DNA of 64,000 nucleotides from Mytilus galloprovincialis (GCF_965363235.1 NC_134846.1:64097121-64161120), one strand, 5' to 3'; counted from the stretch's first letter, positions 25,073-37,583 are shown. The notes: generated by a model not told the origin, from the sequence alone. A program made the numbers and translations.

Positions 25073-25400
25073 CTAAAATATTTAGGAAACTGTAAAACGT
25101 ACTAAAAGGTCAAGATCTTCATTTGTTTTCATTTTATAAGAAAAAGCAATAAATTATGTGTACCACATTTCAAGAAACCCTTTTCAAACTATATAGGATT
25201 GTTACGAATTCCCTTAATTTTGGAAACAATTACTAAATGTTTCTTCTTTAAGTTTTGAAAAAAATAAAATGTAAAACTATTATTTCCTTTGCGAAAATTC
25301 AATTAAATTTCGATTTAAAAAAGGGGGTACCTATACAAAAAGGAATAAATATCGGCTACAAATATCTGTGAAAAAACATGATTAGGGGACGTACACTATC

Positions 25401-25422
25401 TACGCCCCTGGATCCGCCACTG
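25401..25422. mobile_element. Internal hAT-like terminus inside the larger transposon
   Basis: TACGCCCCTG at 25401-25410 is followed directly by GATCCGCCACTG, i.e. a second terminal signal CAGTGGCGGATC read on the other strand. This is a typical end of hAT-like elements. No matching left end was found, so this is either the edge of a nested, decayed element or a compound terminus. Confidence 0.5.
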
Positions 25423-25896
25423 TTAAAATATTGTTTTATCATTAAAATTGTGTTTTAATAAATAATCTAATAAAATAACGGAAGAAAAGCATTTTTCAAT
25501 TAGATGAAAATTCTGTAAAATATGATTAATTTGTATGATACATTGAAAACTAAAAAAAAAAAACAATTCTTACCGTCATTAGAATAATTATTTAATCCTT
25601 GTCGCTGGAATCCGACAGTTTTGTTTACCTCAGTCTGATGACATTATGAAATTACCTGCGCCTACAATCATACACGGGGCGCAAAACTAAAAAAAAATCG
25701 GGAAAATCCGACATTTTCTTTACTTTCTACAAATTCAGGGGTTCTATTACATGAAATACACAGACGATCATACACGAAACGCAAAAGTGACTTGCACGCG
25801 CTTCCATTTCATTGGATAAAACTGTAACGTGATCAGTTTCCAATATTAGTTGAAGGTCTTGAAGCTGTCAATCATTTTATTTATATTACAAATGTT

Positions 25897-25991
25897 ATAT
25901 ACCATGTGTCTTACTCATTAACATATTTAAACAAACTCATCCTTCGGATTCGTTTGTTTAAATATGTTAACTCGTAAAAACCATGGTATAT
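25897..25991. repeat. 95-bp imperfect palindrome
   Basis: Inner arms of 19 bp (TTAACATATTTAAACAAAC at 25918-25936 and its exact complement at 25952-25970) around a 15-bp loop, and outer arms ATATACCATG (25897-25906) and CATGGTATAT (25982-25991). Shares the CCATGGTATA signal with the hairpin at 25007-25072. Confidence 0.85.
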
Positions 25992-27038
25992 ATAGTACTT
26001 AACTTAATTGCTAGTACATATTGACGATCCTTCATTAAAAAAAAAATAGGCACGTGCACGTAAACACTAATATTACTATATAATAACACTATCCTTTCGG
26101 CTAGAAAGACATCAACCATCAATCTTTAGATTCTTAAACCTTCACCCTAGCCACAAAAACACAAACACACATAGTCGATGCCTAATGCAAAAGTTCTGTT
26201 CTGTTCATACTAACGTAACAAAATTCAAGAAATCCGTATTTCTTTATATCCCGCATTTCTGTAAAACCCCTACCTGCTTAGGAATTTGAATAATTGTGGT
26301 CATTACACGTGGATCTGAGAGTACTCAAAACTACTGGAAGCTAGTTGATAGATTGATTTTGAGTGTAAAATATTTATGCAAGTTTAGAACAAAAAAAAAA
26401 TTGATTATTTACAATAAACACAACAGGGAGCTTAGTCCTGTAATAGGTGTTGTACAGGACGAAGGTCTCGAAATTTGAAAATGCCATGCATTGGAAAATG
26501 AGGGATTATTGGATAGGAGCAGAAACTTTGCATTTCAGTAGACCAACTACGAACTCCTCAAGGAGTGGCATTCTCTCTACAACTAGGCATAAAATCAAAT
26601 GTCCCCATTCTGACCAGACGTATTTATACATCCTGCACAGCCAAACGGACGACCAACATTGGCAAGTCGGGCGAAGACAAAGTGGAAAGCTGGTTGAAAA
26701 CTAACAACAACTAATTAAAAATTCATGTGTCTAAGTTGAGGTTCATTCAAGTTTTTGTTGATAGAATTGAGATGATCTGAACCAAAGTTCTAGTTTATAG
26801 TTTCTATATAAGGTACACACATAAAAAAACATTCAATTCTATCCAATATTTCATTCACTAAGGACGAGAGACTAGTGTACACATGATATTCGACAATTAG
26901 AGTTGTGACAACTTCACTGGAGTTCATCTACATATAACGTTGTTTATTATTTTTTTTAATAAAAAAAGAATATTTGTGAAAAAAATTATGTGTAGGCACG
27001 TGCCTAAAGTGCCTAACGGCAGCTACGCCCCTGCGAAT

Positions 27039-27599
27039 AATGTTCATATGTTGCACTGTTACACCAATGTCTCAGGTTAGAGGAGGGTTGAACCCTCACT
27101 AATATGTAAACCCCACTACATCATATATGTGCATGCTACATGATGTCACACTCTTCATGTAATGTAGTTTGCTGGCTCTATGTGATCGCTCCGAATTTGT
27201 CACTTGTGTGGAATTATAAGTTGAAGACATATCATGGAATTAGTTGTGTTTTTATTACTTTCAGAAACTTTATACACCATTTTATTTATCTGTTGTCAAC
27301 TTTTGACATGTTATTTAACCTTAAATTAAGAAAAGATTGGTCGAACAGCTACTTTATATTAAAGTATTAAATAAACACTTGCATGTAGTTCCTTTGTAAA
27401 TCAAAATTTATAATAAAAAGTAAAAAATGAAAAAATAATATAAGAAATTTAAGCAGTTGACGAGAAATATCTTATCAGTATCTTATGCTTGTGTTTTAAA
27501 GTGATTGAACAAAATTTGTGCAAGATGTGTGTTGATATCAAGTTTGTCTCCCACACTTTTTTGAATGACGTTTCTAGTCCCCTACCGACGAAGTACGCT
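27039..27599. other. Intergenic, repeat fragment only
   Basis: CAGGTTAGAGGAGGGTTGAACCC at about 27073-27095 is the start of the TTCTCGTTTGAATT family (see 12780). The rest shows no exon. Confidence 0.5.
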
Positions 27600-28080
27600 A
27601 GTTTTGCACTCCGGCAAATCAGTTTTCCACATTTTTTTTTGTGTTCAAAGATAATGATTTGATATTTGGTATCTAGTTCTATATCGGGCTACAAATCTTA
27701 TTCAGGTCTAATGATTTTGTGCTGAGATAAGTTTCTTGGGCTTCGAAAATTCGTGCAAGTAATCAGTTTCCGCACTATTTTCGTCATGCTAAAAGATGTT
27801 GATTTAAAGATGATATTCAGAATATAGTTTTACCATGACAAGTTACAGATCATTTGAATTTTGTACAGGTCTAATGATTTTGTTCAGAGTTATGGTCCAG
27901 CTTTCCACTAATTTATAGCATATTTGGTGTATGGGCTGATTGTAAGGTGTAGATTTATTTCTTGTTTGGTTCATTTGACCTTGATTTCATTTTCTTGGAT
28001 CATTTTTAGTTTATGTGATACTTGTATATAGTAAAGCTTTATATTTAGAACTATCAACATAAAATCAATGGTTAGAAAAG
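27600..28080 (+). repeat. Interspersed repeat with about 150-bp internal units
   Basis: Two diverged units: AATCAGTTTTCCAC and AATCAGTTTCCGCAC about 141 bp apart, and GGTCTAATGATTTTGT at 27706 and 27868. Another bivalve family with a short tandem core. Confidence 0.65.
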
Positions 28081-28429
28081 AAGACGAGACATATCAGCGT
28101 GTGCACTCTCTTTTTGTCCCTATTTATATTTATTGTTAAAGTGCATTTTATATGCTTTCTTTATGAAATTATTAAGACAAACTTCAATAAGAAATATACT
28201 ACAACTTCCTTTGAAGATTTCCATTTTCAATCATGCCAAATTTATTTATTTGTAAAAAGGAAGATATGCGAAATTGTCCTCCTTCTACAAATCGAATATC
28301 GAAAGAACTTGTACCAATAATGAGAAATTCTCAATCGTTTGGTATTTTAATAAACAATTTTGTAAATGAAATAAAACATCTTCAGTATCATTCAATATTT
28401 ATCGAAAATCAATTAGTGATCAGAAGATG

Positions 28430-29391
28430 AGAAGAAATATTGGCATACCAATAAACATAGAGCAACCATTTACGAGTAAATTTAGGAAGACAAGCGTTTT
28501 TTTATCAACTGAAAAAAAGAATTATCTTTCTCAAGTTACTTCAAGAGTGATATATCAACTTAAAAAAAAAATTCTTCTTGAAGAAATAATATTTCTATGG
28601 GTGCCGAGTCATGTTGGAATCCTTGGAAACACAGATGTAGACCTTGATGCAAAGAATGCCCTGGGTGACCCTTTATCTAACTGTGATATACCATATACTG
28701 ATTTTAAATCTAATATTAGAGAATATGTTTTTTTAATATATTGAAAAATGAATGTAAAAAAGATGATAATAAATTACATGAAATTAAACCTAATTTAGGC
28801 AAACCTTTGAATAATTTTATGTGCAGAAAAGATCAGTGTGTTATTTCTAGATGTCGTATTGGTCATACTAGAATAACACATGAGTATCTTTTAAAAAATG
28901 AAGATGAACCACAATGTGTACTTTGCAACTGCAAGTGTACTCTTAAACATGTTTTAATTAATTGTATTGACTTTGCTGATATTCGTAAGAAGCATTTCAA
29001 TGTCTATAATATGTATGATTTATTTAATAATGTTCCATTTACAAATATTGTTGCATTTTAAAAAGAAATTGGAATTTATTATAGAATATAAAAATGTTAT
29101 TGTATTTAAGTCGTTTTTAGCTCACCTGGCCCAAAGGGCCAAGTGAGTTTTTCTCATCACTTGGCGTCCGTTTTTATCACCATGATCACGTTATCTTACT
29201 GTTGATTTTTATTTGTAAATAATGAATTTGCTTTAGTCTAGAATTTTAGTATATTGAAGGACTTTTTGTCTTATTTTAAAAATATGCTTTAAATTGTAAA
29301 AATATTCGAATTAGCTCTCGCCGCGATATAGCCTTTTTGTGCTAATGCGGCGTAAAACAACCAACAATCAATCAATCAATCAATTATTCAC
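28430..29391 (+). mobile_element. LINE (non-LTR retrotransposon) 3' end with RNase H
   Basis: IIFLWVPSHVGILGNTDVDL (about 28590-28650) is the RNase H C-terminal motif of I/Jockey-type LINEs. After a stop and frame change at about 28740 comes VISRCRIGHTRITHEYLL, PQCVLCNCKCTLKHVLINC and FADIRKKHFNVY, the usual C-terminal zinc-knuckle-like tail (Cys-Cys-His-Cys). The 3' UTR carries CGCCGCGATATAGCC, GCTAATGCGGCGTAAAAC and an (AATC)n tail at 29366-29385. The reverse transcriptase part is absent, so this is a 5'-truncated copy with at least one frame break. A LINE clade close to I/Nimbus is inferred from the tail. Confidence 0.85.
29115..29180 (+). repeat. Fragment of GCTCACCTGGCC repeat inside LINE 3' UTR
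   Basis: AGCTCACCTGGCCCAAAGGG and CCAAGTGAG form a hairpin, followed by TTCTCATCACTTGGCGTCCG. This is the end of a very common bivalve non-autonomous element; a longer copy in the other orientation is at 40835-41068. Confidence 0.75.
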
Positions 29392-29635
29392 CGCAATACC
29401 TGTGAAGATGACTTGAAATTATGCACACAACTCTTCCAGTATTTCATTAGTGATTTCGATCACTTTAATTGTCAGAGGTACCTTAGAAGAAGTATCGTTT
29501 AACTGAGAATTTAATGAACTGAGGTGATTGAAAAAAGAAGAAAAAATATAACACAGGTTTATTTTTTTCAGTTACATAATAATTAAAATGATAATGTTCT
29601 ACCTTCAATTCTAGTGTTGTCTGTCTTTTTCTGAA

Positions 29636-29782
29636 TGTGGGGTTCGTGTTGTTTATATTTCAGTTTTCTATGTTGTGAAGTGTGCTGTTGTTTGTTTGTC
29701 TTTTCATTTTAGCCATGGTGTTGTCAGTTTGTTTTAGATTTATGAGTTTGACTGTCCCTTTGGTATCTTTCGTCCCTCTTAA
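29636..29782 (+). repeat. Solo tail of the Penelope-like family
   Basis: GGGGTTCGTGTTGTTTATAT, TTCTATGTTGTGAAGTGTGC, TTTATGAGTTTGACTGTCCC and GGTATCTTTCGTCCCTCTT match the tail at 21640-21790. It lies exactly at the outer edge of the left arm of the inverted duplication. Confidence 0.75.
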
Positions 29783-29959
29783 CTGTTGAGCCAAAATCAC
29801 TTGTTTAAAGTGGGAATGGTCGTCTCTAAATGTCTTACAAGATCTTGTGTACATTTATTTTTATGAAAAATTTAGACCAGAATAATGTCGGTCTACCAGC
29901 CGTAGCTAGATAAATGGCCAAAATCACAGCTCCGACGATACTTTTATCTATCTTTTTTG

Positions 29960-30240
29960 CCTAACCTAGGTGCATTATGCTTTAAGGTCTATGCGTCCGT
30001 TCGTCCGTCCGTTCGTCCGTCGATATGTCCCGCTTCAGGTTATAGTTTTTGGTTAAAGATTTTGGGTAAGGTAGTTTTTGATGAAATTGAAATCCAATCA
30101 ACTTGAAACTTAGTACACATGTTCCCTATGATATGATCCCTCCAAATGAAAGTTTTACTTCGATTTCACGGTCCACTGAACATAGAAAATGATAGCGGAG
30201 TAAGTTGAGCATCTGTGTATTATGGACACATTCTTGTTTA
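29960..30240 (+). repeat. Copy of GTCCG / TTAAAGTTTTTGG interspersed repeat in left arm
   Basis: GTCTATGCGTCCGTTCGTCC, GTCCCGCTTCAGGTTATAG, ATCCAATCAACTTGAAACTT, CACGGTCCACTGAACATAG and GACACATTCTTGTTTATTTT. Its duplicates in the right arm are at about 49400-49680 and 53030-53310, so it was present before the duplication. Confidence 0.75.
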
Positions 30241-30709
30241 TTTTGGTTTTATTAGATAATTTAATCAAATTTTTATTTTGACATGTTTGGGATTCGTAGC
30301 TGACAATACGGAATGGGTTGGGCTAGTTGCTGAAAGTACGGTGATCTATAATTGCTTAGATCCACATTATTTAGAGTCCGTTGGATTAAATATTTCCTCA
30401 TTGTATATCTGAAACTGAATGCTTCATTTTGTAAAAATGAGCTATTAACTTAAATTTCATTTCACTTGCATTTAAAGAAAAATTTGGTTTGGTTTACAGA
30501 AAATATATAATCTAAATATTCGATCGTATAGTTAAGATATTTATGAAGACGTGTATTTTCGGTAGTAATGAAGATTCATCATGAATTTTGATGCAAAACA
30601 ACAGATTTCAAAAAGTTATCTGCAATCTGATGACAGTCACAGTTAATTCTCTTTGGAATACCAATCTATTTTCGGTATTTTATACCTCCAAAATCAAAGC
30701 AAGAAGCTT

Positions 30710-30931
30710 GATGCGACTGTCATACAAGTGAGAGGTTTAGCTAGCTATAAAACCAGGTTCAATCCACCATTTTCTACATTTGAAAATGCCTGTACCAAGT
30801 CAGGAATATGACAGTTCTTGTCCATTCGTTTTTGATGCGTTTTGTTATTTGATTTTGCCATGTGATTATGGACTTTCCGAATTGATTTTCCTCTGAGTTC
30901 AGTATTTTTGTGATTTTACTTTTTTTTTAGA
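30710..30931 (+). mobile_element. About 220-bp repeat inserted in left arm only
   Basis: Block from GCTTGATGCGACTGTCATAC through GAGAGGTTTAGCTAGC and TGCCTGTACCAAGTCAGG to a run ending ACTTTTTTTTTAG. In both right-arm copies the flanks are joined directly (CTATCTAATTTCTTGCTTTA at about 48928 and 52548), so they show an empty site. The family is a common bivalve short repeat with an oligo-T/A end. No clear target duplication. Confidence 0.75.
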
Positions 30932-31283
30932 TAGTTTGAATCTTTTCTTTGAATGTGTTATGCGTATGCTATGTTATTGAAAAGGGGAATTTAAAAAACT
31001 GCAACAGACACAGTAACATAGGATGATGAAGATTACACGAAAAGACATTTCAATAAAGGCATTTCTATATAATAATATTTTGAAGTATTGTAGCACAAAG
31101 TACACAGAAATCACAACTGTCCTTTAAAGGATCGTAACTTAGTTACTTATCCCGAACTTCAAATGAGTGACCAGCCAATATCGTTATTGACATAGACATT
31201 GTTGTTGGCGTAACAACATCTGCTTGTAAATATGCATGCATTTTCATGGCGTGAGTAACACACACAGTGATTCAGTAAACACA

Positions 31284-31289
31284 TTTATT
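31284..31289 (-). terminator. Polyadenylation signal of copy A
   Basis: AATAAA on the minus strand, 10 nt beyond the stop. The same signal follows copies B (48571-48576) and C (52191-52196). Confidence 0.7.
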
Positions 31290-31298
31290 GTATGTTCA

Positions 31299-34200
31299 TT
31301 ACTTGGTACAAACAACACAGCTAATCCTTGTATTCTGAACATACGGTGGACATTTTAAAGATCCACATTTAGCAATTGCTGGATAAATTAAATAACCATC
31401 TTCATTTCCAGCTCCAGCTTCAAGTACGTCTGGATTCTGGTCAATACAGATGAAAGAAGATGCACCATCGTGCCCGTGGTACCCTGCTACCAACATGCCA
31501 CTATATTCTTTTCGCCATCCAGTCAGGCAGGTTATTTTGCCAGGAATTATCACTTTGGAAGTAACATGATTCGCCCTACATACGGCACAAGGCACATCTT
31601 TATCATATAAACTACTACCAAAGTTGTCTTGATATTCCATGCCGTATACAGAAGTATAGAGGATGTTGTTAATAGTGTTTCCAATGTGTGGGTCGTGTGG
31701 AAGACAAACTGGTTCTGCTGCTCGTCCCTGTTCTGTATAGTGTCCACCCCCAGAAATTCCTAAAATGTATTTTCGAAGCAACATGAAATGCATTGGAATA
31801 CAAAGCGTGAGGATGTTTAAAACTCACGAAGACAAAATACCCCCCCCCCCCACACACACATAATATCATATAGCAATCTTCATTGATTCACCTAGCAAAA
31901 TTCATGCTAGACTTTAAAGGTTAAAAGTGTGGGTCCGGCGTCTTATCACCAGACCTTATTTCCACAAATGAATAGAACACATTACAATATTGCTGAATTT
32001 CCTGTGGAAGAAGCACGGAGAAGTAGGATGGTTGTAAAACTATAGTTTTTTCAACAGCTGAAAGGACAGTGTGAAATAATTGACTCTTTTGTAGATATTT
32101 TCAATTTTATGTTTTTATCAAATGACTTCAGACTTACAACTTGTAACTAGTATGCGTAGATTACTTCATCATGTTACCTAGATTAATAAAGGCAACAGTA
32201 GTATACCGCTGTTCTAAGTCTTAGTTCAGGTTTCATTTTTATTTATATAAAGACTGGCATTTCTTTTGTCAGTAACACAGCTTTTAAAACGAAAGGGTAC
32301 ATCTGAACGTAATAAGTGACAGAAGGTTAAGGTCAGAACATTACAGTGATGACTGATGCAATTGGTTCAGGTCGAGAACAAATGCATGAACAGTCAATGA
32401 AATCGATTGGTAAGTAGCGCACAATGGGTCGACAGGGGTGAAGAAAATGAAATTTGCACTGTTCTTTGGAAAGAAGAGTTTTTTAAACGTACAGAGGGAC
32501 TGCCGCCAGACCTCGCTGAAGTACACGTCCAATAATATTTTTCAGTAAAAAAATATAGAAAACATATTTTGGAATCATTGCCAAGCAATCTATCATTTTA
32601 TTAAACATGATGTAGCTCATTATCTCCCCATAGGTTCCATAACTTGCACGCTTTTTTAGGCAGTATAAGAGAAGTTATCTATCGCCAATATCCTAATGCC
32701 GAAATTGACTTTTTAAATCTAAAGATAATGTTTTTCACCTCTATTTTATTTCAACATACAAACAAGGAGATGCGATATGATTTTCAATGAGACAGCAATC
32801 CACCTAAGCACAAATAAATTGAATGTGAGTTATTATAAGCAACTGAACGACCATTAACAATAAGAAAAACTCGAACCGCAGGATTGGCTATAAATGCACC
32901 GACATGAAACATGTGGGTCAATTTAATTGAAAAAACTAGGCAGCCCAATTAAGCAACCTAATTGATAAAATAACAATTTACAAAAACAATACCAAAGTTG
33001 ATTTCCTATTTGATGACAAAAAAGTGTGAATTTGTAGCTGCAAAGTGAACAAATGGATTTTGATTAACTAATGTTTTGTACATTGTTAAAAAGTAAAATA
33101 ACACAAACACCAAACTCCAAGGAACATTCAACACGGAAATTCCCTAATCAAAATAGCAAAACCAAAAAGAACTAACACACCAAACAGATGAGGCAACTGT
33201 TATAGTCCCGATTTGGTAAATACATTTTCTTATGATAAAATCGTGGAATAAAGCTGGTTTTAAAAAATCTCTCCCTTGTATGACAGTCGCATAACATTCG
33301 ATTATATTGATAACGATGTGCGAATAAAACAAACAGAGTCGTAATTGGTAAAAAAGTCAAAAACAGGGGTACAACAGTCAAACATGTTGTAGTTTTAATG
33401 ACAATAAGTCAAACAAAAAGAATATGGCAACAAAGAAAAACAAAAATTGCATATAGGCAGAGCACATATGCAAAAGTGAAAGACAAGAATACAAAAAATG
33501 ACCCCAGCACACAGTTTTCCCTTTGAAGTTTCTAAATAAATTTCAAACACCTGGAAACACAATTTTCAGTTGTTAAAACTTTTCAGAAGTAGCATTTTAA
33601 ATTTTTGCAAAATTGTAACAATAGATAAAAAATGCATAAGAACCTGAGTAAACAAGATCGGTATCGTTCCCTGCACAGTCCTTCCTTCCCCATCTAGTAT
33701 ACACTACACCAGAAGGTGCTACAGAAAAGAAAAATATATGCATACAGTATTAAATTTTTATTATCTATATATGATAGCATTTGCTTATAGCACACACACA
33801 CTACGAAGGAAAATCTATCCGAAATTTCCTAACATATATTTTTTTATAATGATACTAGCAGGTGGCGCAGTTATGTTAACCATTGGTTCGAGCGATTTTG
33901 GTTCGATGAAATATAAGACATTGTACCAAAAATTAATTTTTGGTCACAAAGGGAATAGGATCTAGTCTGAAATATATCCCAAGCTATTTTATTGTGTATT
34001 GGAACAAATTAAATCATAACACTGTTCTTGCTCTGGACAGTGGTTCGAAATTTAAAGTTTAAAATCAATTAACGAATTGCTTCACCATTAATCCAATAGT
34101 GTCGACGTACGTGTAACCCTTTTATTTTCATTCATGGAAATGTTTGGGTTACGCCATTCAGCGCTTGTTCTACATAAGAAAGATAATCGAAAGTCGTTTA

Positions 34201-34572
34201 CATATAAAATACAAAATAGCACGCTATGCAATTCACAAAACAGTCCGTATGATTACAAATTGCTTGGTCATTGGTAAATCAAGACTGCAAAAGATTTCTG
34301 TATATGCTTAAAAAAGTTTCACACAAATTGTTAGCATTATGCAGCACTAAATTCAATAAGTTTACAGTACCTGTGACTGCGAATTTTTCGATCATTCGTG
34401 CTTGGTTTTGAATGGTTCCTTGCATTTGCTGTACAAGAGCTTTTAAATTTTGCACATCCTTATGTAATTGTTGGTTGTCTGCAAAGTCAGGATCAGTCAG
34501 AAGAATACGTTTTGAATTTTTCGCTGATGATCCATAAACGAGAATTGAAAAAAGGACAAGTAGCCTTGCCAT
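31299..34572 (-). CDS. Secreted short-chain collagen C4-like protein, copy A (complete, three exons)
   Basis: Coding exons on the minus strand 34572-34371, 33718-33644 and 31759-31299, all AG/GT with matching phases, 245 residues. Exon 1 encodes a signal peptide (MARLLVLFSILVYGSSA) and a short heptad-rich helix (HKDVQNLKALVQQMQGTIQN), a likely oligomerising coiled coil. Exon 2 encodes YTRWGRKDCAGNDTDLVYSG. Exon 3 encodes the rest of the C4-like domain: GGGHYTEQGRAAEPVCLPHD, VPCAVCRANH, IPGKITCLTGWRKEYSG, AGYHGH, FICIDQ, AKCGSLKCPPY and ISCVVCTK at the C-terminus. The many paired cysteines fit an extracellular domain. The family is annotated after sponge short-chain collagen C4 and is expanded in molluscs, but this protein has no Gly-X-Y repeat, so the collagen name describes homology only; its role is unknown. 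An AATAAA lies 10 bp after the stop (31289-31284). Confidence 0.88.
33140..33345 (-). repeat. Short interspersed repeat in intron 2 of copy A
   Basis: TTCCCTAATCAAAATAGCAA, TTTTCTTATGATAAAATCGT and CCTTGTATGACAGTCGC. The same block occurs in copies B (46540-46745) and C (50170-50350), and a diverged one at 59200-59400. Confidence 0.7.
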
Positions 34573-36939
34573 TATGACATATGGAATGATTCTTATCTTA
34601 TCATGGGCACATGTGAATAAATGTAATATGTTTATGATAATAATTCACGTTTTAAGAAGGCATGTGATGCCACTAAAACCACGGAAAAATATAGCTAGTA
34701 AACTGTTTCAACTTCAACTTTTTGAGAAACGTGTCATAAAGTTGTCACTTTCTGTTAGGCAGACAGCAGTACACGATTTCGTTAATTTTCTTTAAACGAC
34801 CAGAAAACATTTTAAGCTTTTACCGAACACACAATTAAAGTGCATTACATTAGAATCCTGATATAATATCTGTAATACCACGTATTACTAAGAAATATAA
34901 CATCCAATCTTTTAATTTTGAAAGAAAATGCCCTCCTCACTGTACTTTTTCGGAAATTTCATAAGTCGCTTGTAATAATTTTATTCTTTATATTTATTCT
35001 TTACCGATTTTTTAAGACACCAAAAATATTTTAGACCTCTGTTAAAATAAATATGATAAAAAATTCTGTAACAGTCATAAAGACGGATAACTAGATAACT
35101 AGAAATATTTATAGTTCAACATTAACTTGATGCCTACAATTATTAAATTGAAATATATCAGAACATCTTGTGTATTTTAAGAAGTCAATACAAAGTGGTG
35201 ACAATTTGGTGTCCAGTAGCATCATTTGAACTGTTAAGGAGGCTCGAGGGTATACTGTAAGCCACCCGAGAGCATCCTGTCCTATACTCGGTAGTTTACT
35301 TTAATAACACTTAAATACAGTGTGTGACTCATGTAGCAACTCTACATTTGTATTAAACTTCCCAAATTACTTGTCAGGTATGGTCTTCGGAATGTTTAAT
35401 ATGTATGTATTGAGCAATCCCTTGTATTCGAGTGTTACTGAGCTAATTTTGTTCCTAACGGCTTTCCATAGTTTTTATGTTTGAACGAGCGTCCTCCAAC
35501 ATCTAATGTTTTCATCAGTGTAAATTCATGTGCTTTTTGTATGTGTCCAAGTTCAATAAAATAAAGTTATCTTTCCAATGTTAACAGTTTTTATTTGTTC
35601 ACTGTTAAAAGTATGTAACATTATAACATCGTAAAACTATATAAATAAACAGTTGCGTTCAAGTGTACTGAATCATAAATCCTTAAATACATATTTGTGG
35701 TGTCCGACGTGGTGGGAGATAGCTTACTGTACAAAAGACGGCTAATTAAATATCATTAAACTTCATTATGTTATCCTTATTCTCACCTAAAGGTTATTGT
35801 TGCTTTATTTGTTTTTCAAGGTTTGAACTTGCCGCCAGCAAAACTTTGGGCTATCTGCCATTGCTGAGTGCTCGCGCGTTTATATACTAAATTGTAATTG
35901 TCACGTGACATACTAATCCAATGGAAACTTGTCCTTTCCGGGAAGCCGGAACTATAAAAATTTCAGATAATGAAAAACATGATATACATATCATCTTAAA
36001 ATGTCCGAACATTGTCCTTATATATAAAATATCAAAACAAAGCTATAGCATCTGAAATATCGACAAAGAAGCTTGAAATAAACAATCGGACACCACTGCG
36101 CGCGCATTGATTTAGCAGACGATCTGCGTAATTACATAATACGTAAATAACATACAACATAGTTCATTTCAACCATCTAAATATTTACAATATATTTGTG
36201 TCCGGCAGGGTATACTTATTAAAAATCTTATCTGTGGTATTAAAAATACAATATTAGATCAAATGTCCAGGGGACGAATTGGTATTTAAAGATATCAAAA
36301 CACATGTTTCGGTCCCCACAAAATGGCAGACGACAAAGTCTCCGTAAATAAACAATTCGATTGAAGTATTTTCCTATGTATATCAGGCATATTAGACGTT
36401 TAAATATGAATATTTGGTTACAAGAAATGATCCTTAATACGGGAATTACATGATATATAGCATGTAGAAGGTAAGCCATGAGTAATTACATACATTCCCT
36501 GCCGTAACACTTGTACAACAAAAAATGTAAACAAATGAAAAATTCATTTCACTTCCAGTGTTTTACGCATTAAAAATTTGTTATCCTTGATAATTGTCAA
36601 CATCATCTTGAACCTATATACAAACATGAACTAGAAATTCATATCATAGCTGATGAAATGCTTTCCCCCTTTATATTTGGTAAACAAAAAAAAAAAAACC
36701 AAAAAAATGAAACTTTGGCCTGTGAAATCCATACATAAAAATAGTAAATTAATGCCATATCTTTGATTAAAAAAAATGTTTTACTTGCTCGTGCGAGCCA
36801 AGTTACTATGCGTAAGAACACAACCGTTATGTTTAAAAGAATAATATTTCCTTTTTCTGAATTTATAATATCATACCAAGTACTTCCAATGCCTTACAAT
36901 ACAAATTAAATTACAGTTTTTCCTTATAATTTGTTGATT
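34573..36939. other. 5' flank of copy A and spacer of the inverted duplication, no gene seen
   Basis: To 35238 the sequence is shared with the right arm and should hold the promoter of copy A. Beyond that it is spacer, A/T-rich, without an exon I can support. CACGTGAC at about 35902 is a lone E-box. Confidence 0.55.
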
Positions 36940-37552
36940 GAAACCTCTTAACATATGGATGAAAAAAATGCAAAAAAAATAGGGGGTCACCGACCATCTA
37001 AGCGAGTTACCGAGTGCTAAAAAATAGGGTTTTCCCTCATAAATCGTACAATTTTTACAAAGACTAATAGGGGAAATTGCACCTCCATTACCTTAATCTT
37101 AAAGTACGGAGAGAACTAAATTACAGATTTGTATTATACTTTCCATTCTAAGAGAGTTGGTATTGAAGTACAGAAAAAGTGAAAAAAAATTGGGGGTCAC
37201 CGACCTTTTTTAAGAGAGATAGATCACAAAAAGTGTGAAACCATGGCAACCAAAAATGGTAATTTAAAAAAAAAATCAACTTTTCTTTCGTTTTTTTGGC
37301 TTTAACTATATAGAATTAAAATCTGTTTATGGTTAACAGTACACATGATTGATATGCAGGCCAACATCGAGTTTTTGGTCATTTGATAAATTCGTAAGGT
37401 CAAAGGTTAAGGCTATAAGGTACATAAAAATGCTAAATTTATGTTATTTTTGAAAGTTTTGATAAAACTTTAATGAGATCATTCGCTAAGTTAAATCTAA
37501 ATTACAGATTTGTATTATACTTTCCATTCTAAGAGAGTTGGTATTGAAGTAC

Positions 37553-37583
<31 letters not shown>

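Larger units (their letters stand above)
24457..27033. mobile_element. 2.6-kb DNA transposon with CAGGGGCGTAGCT termini (hAT-like ends)
   Basis: The left end CAGGGGCGTAGCTAGG (24457) and right end AGCTACGCCCCTG (27021-27033) are inverted repeats, flanked on both sides by CGAAT (24452-24456 and 27034-27038), read as a 5-bp target duplication. Subterminal TAGGCAC motifs occur near both ends, including the palindrome TAGGCACGTGCCTA at 26993-27006. No transposase frame remains, so it is non-autonomous or decayed. Ends of this type resemble hAT elements, but hAT usually makes 8-bp duplications, so superfamily is uncertain. An inner end at 25401-25422 suggests nesting. Confidence 0.7.
29781..35238. 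repeat. Left arm of large inverted segmental duplication
   Basis: Reads as the reverse complement of 44710-49833 (and of the tandem copy up to about 53480). The inner boundary is set by ATCATTTGAACT (35221-35232) against AGTTCAAATGAT in the right arm, the outer boundary by TTGAGCCAAAATCACTTG (from about 29786) against its complement near 53455-53472. The homology covers the whole collagen-C4-like gene with introns and both flanks, so it is a DNA duplication, not a retrocopy. Confidence 0.9.

Noticed and set aside
31550-31869. Additional minus-strand frames over exon 3 of copy A
   Set aside because: Alternative-frame shadows of the real exon; the equivalent shadows appear over copies B and C.
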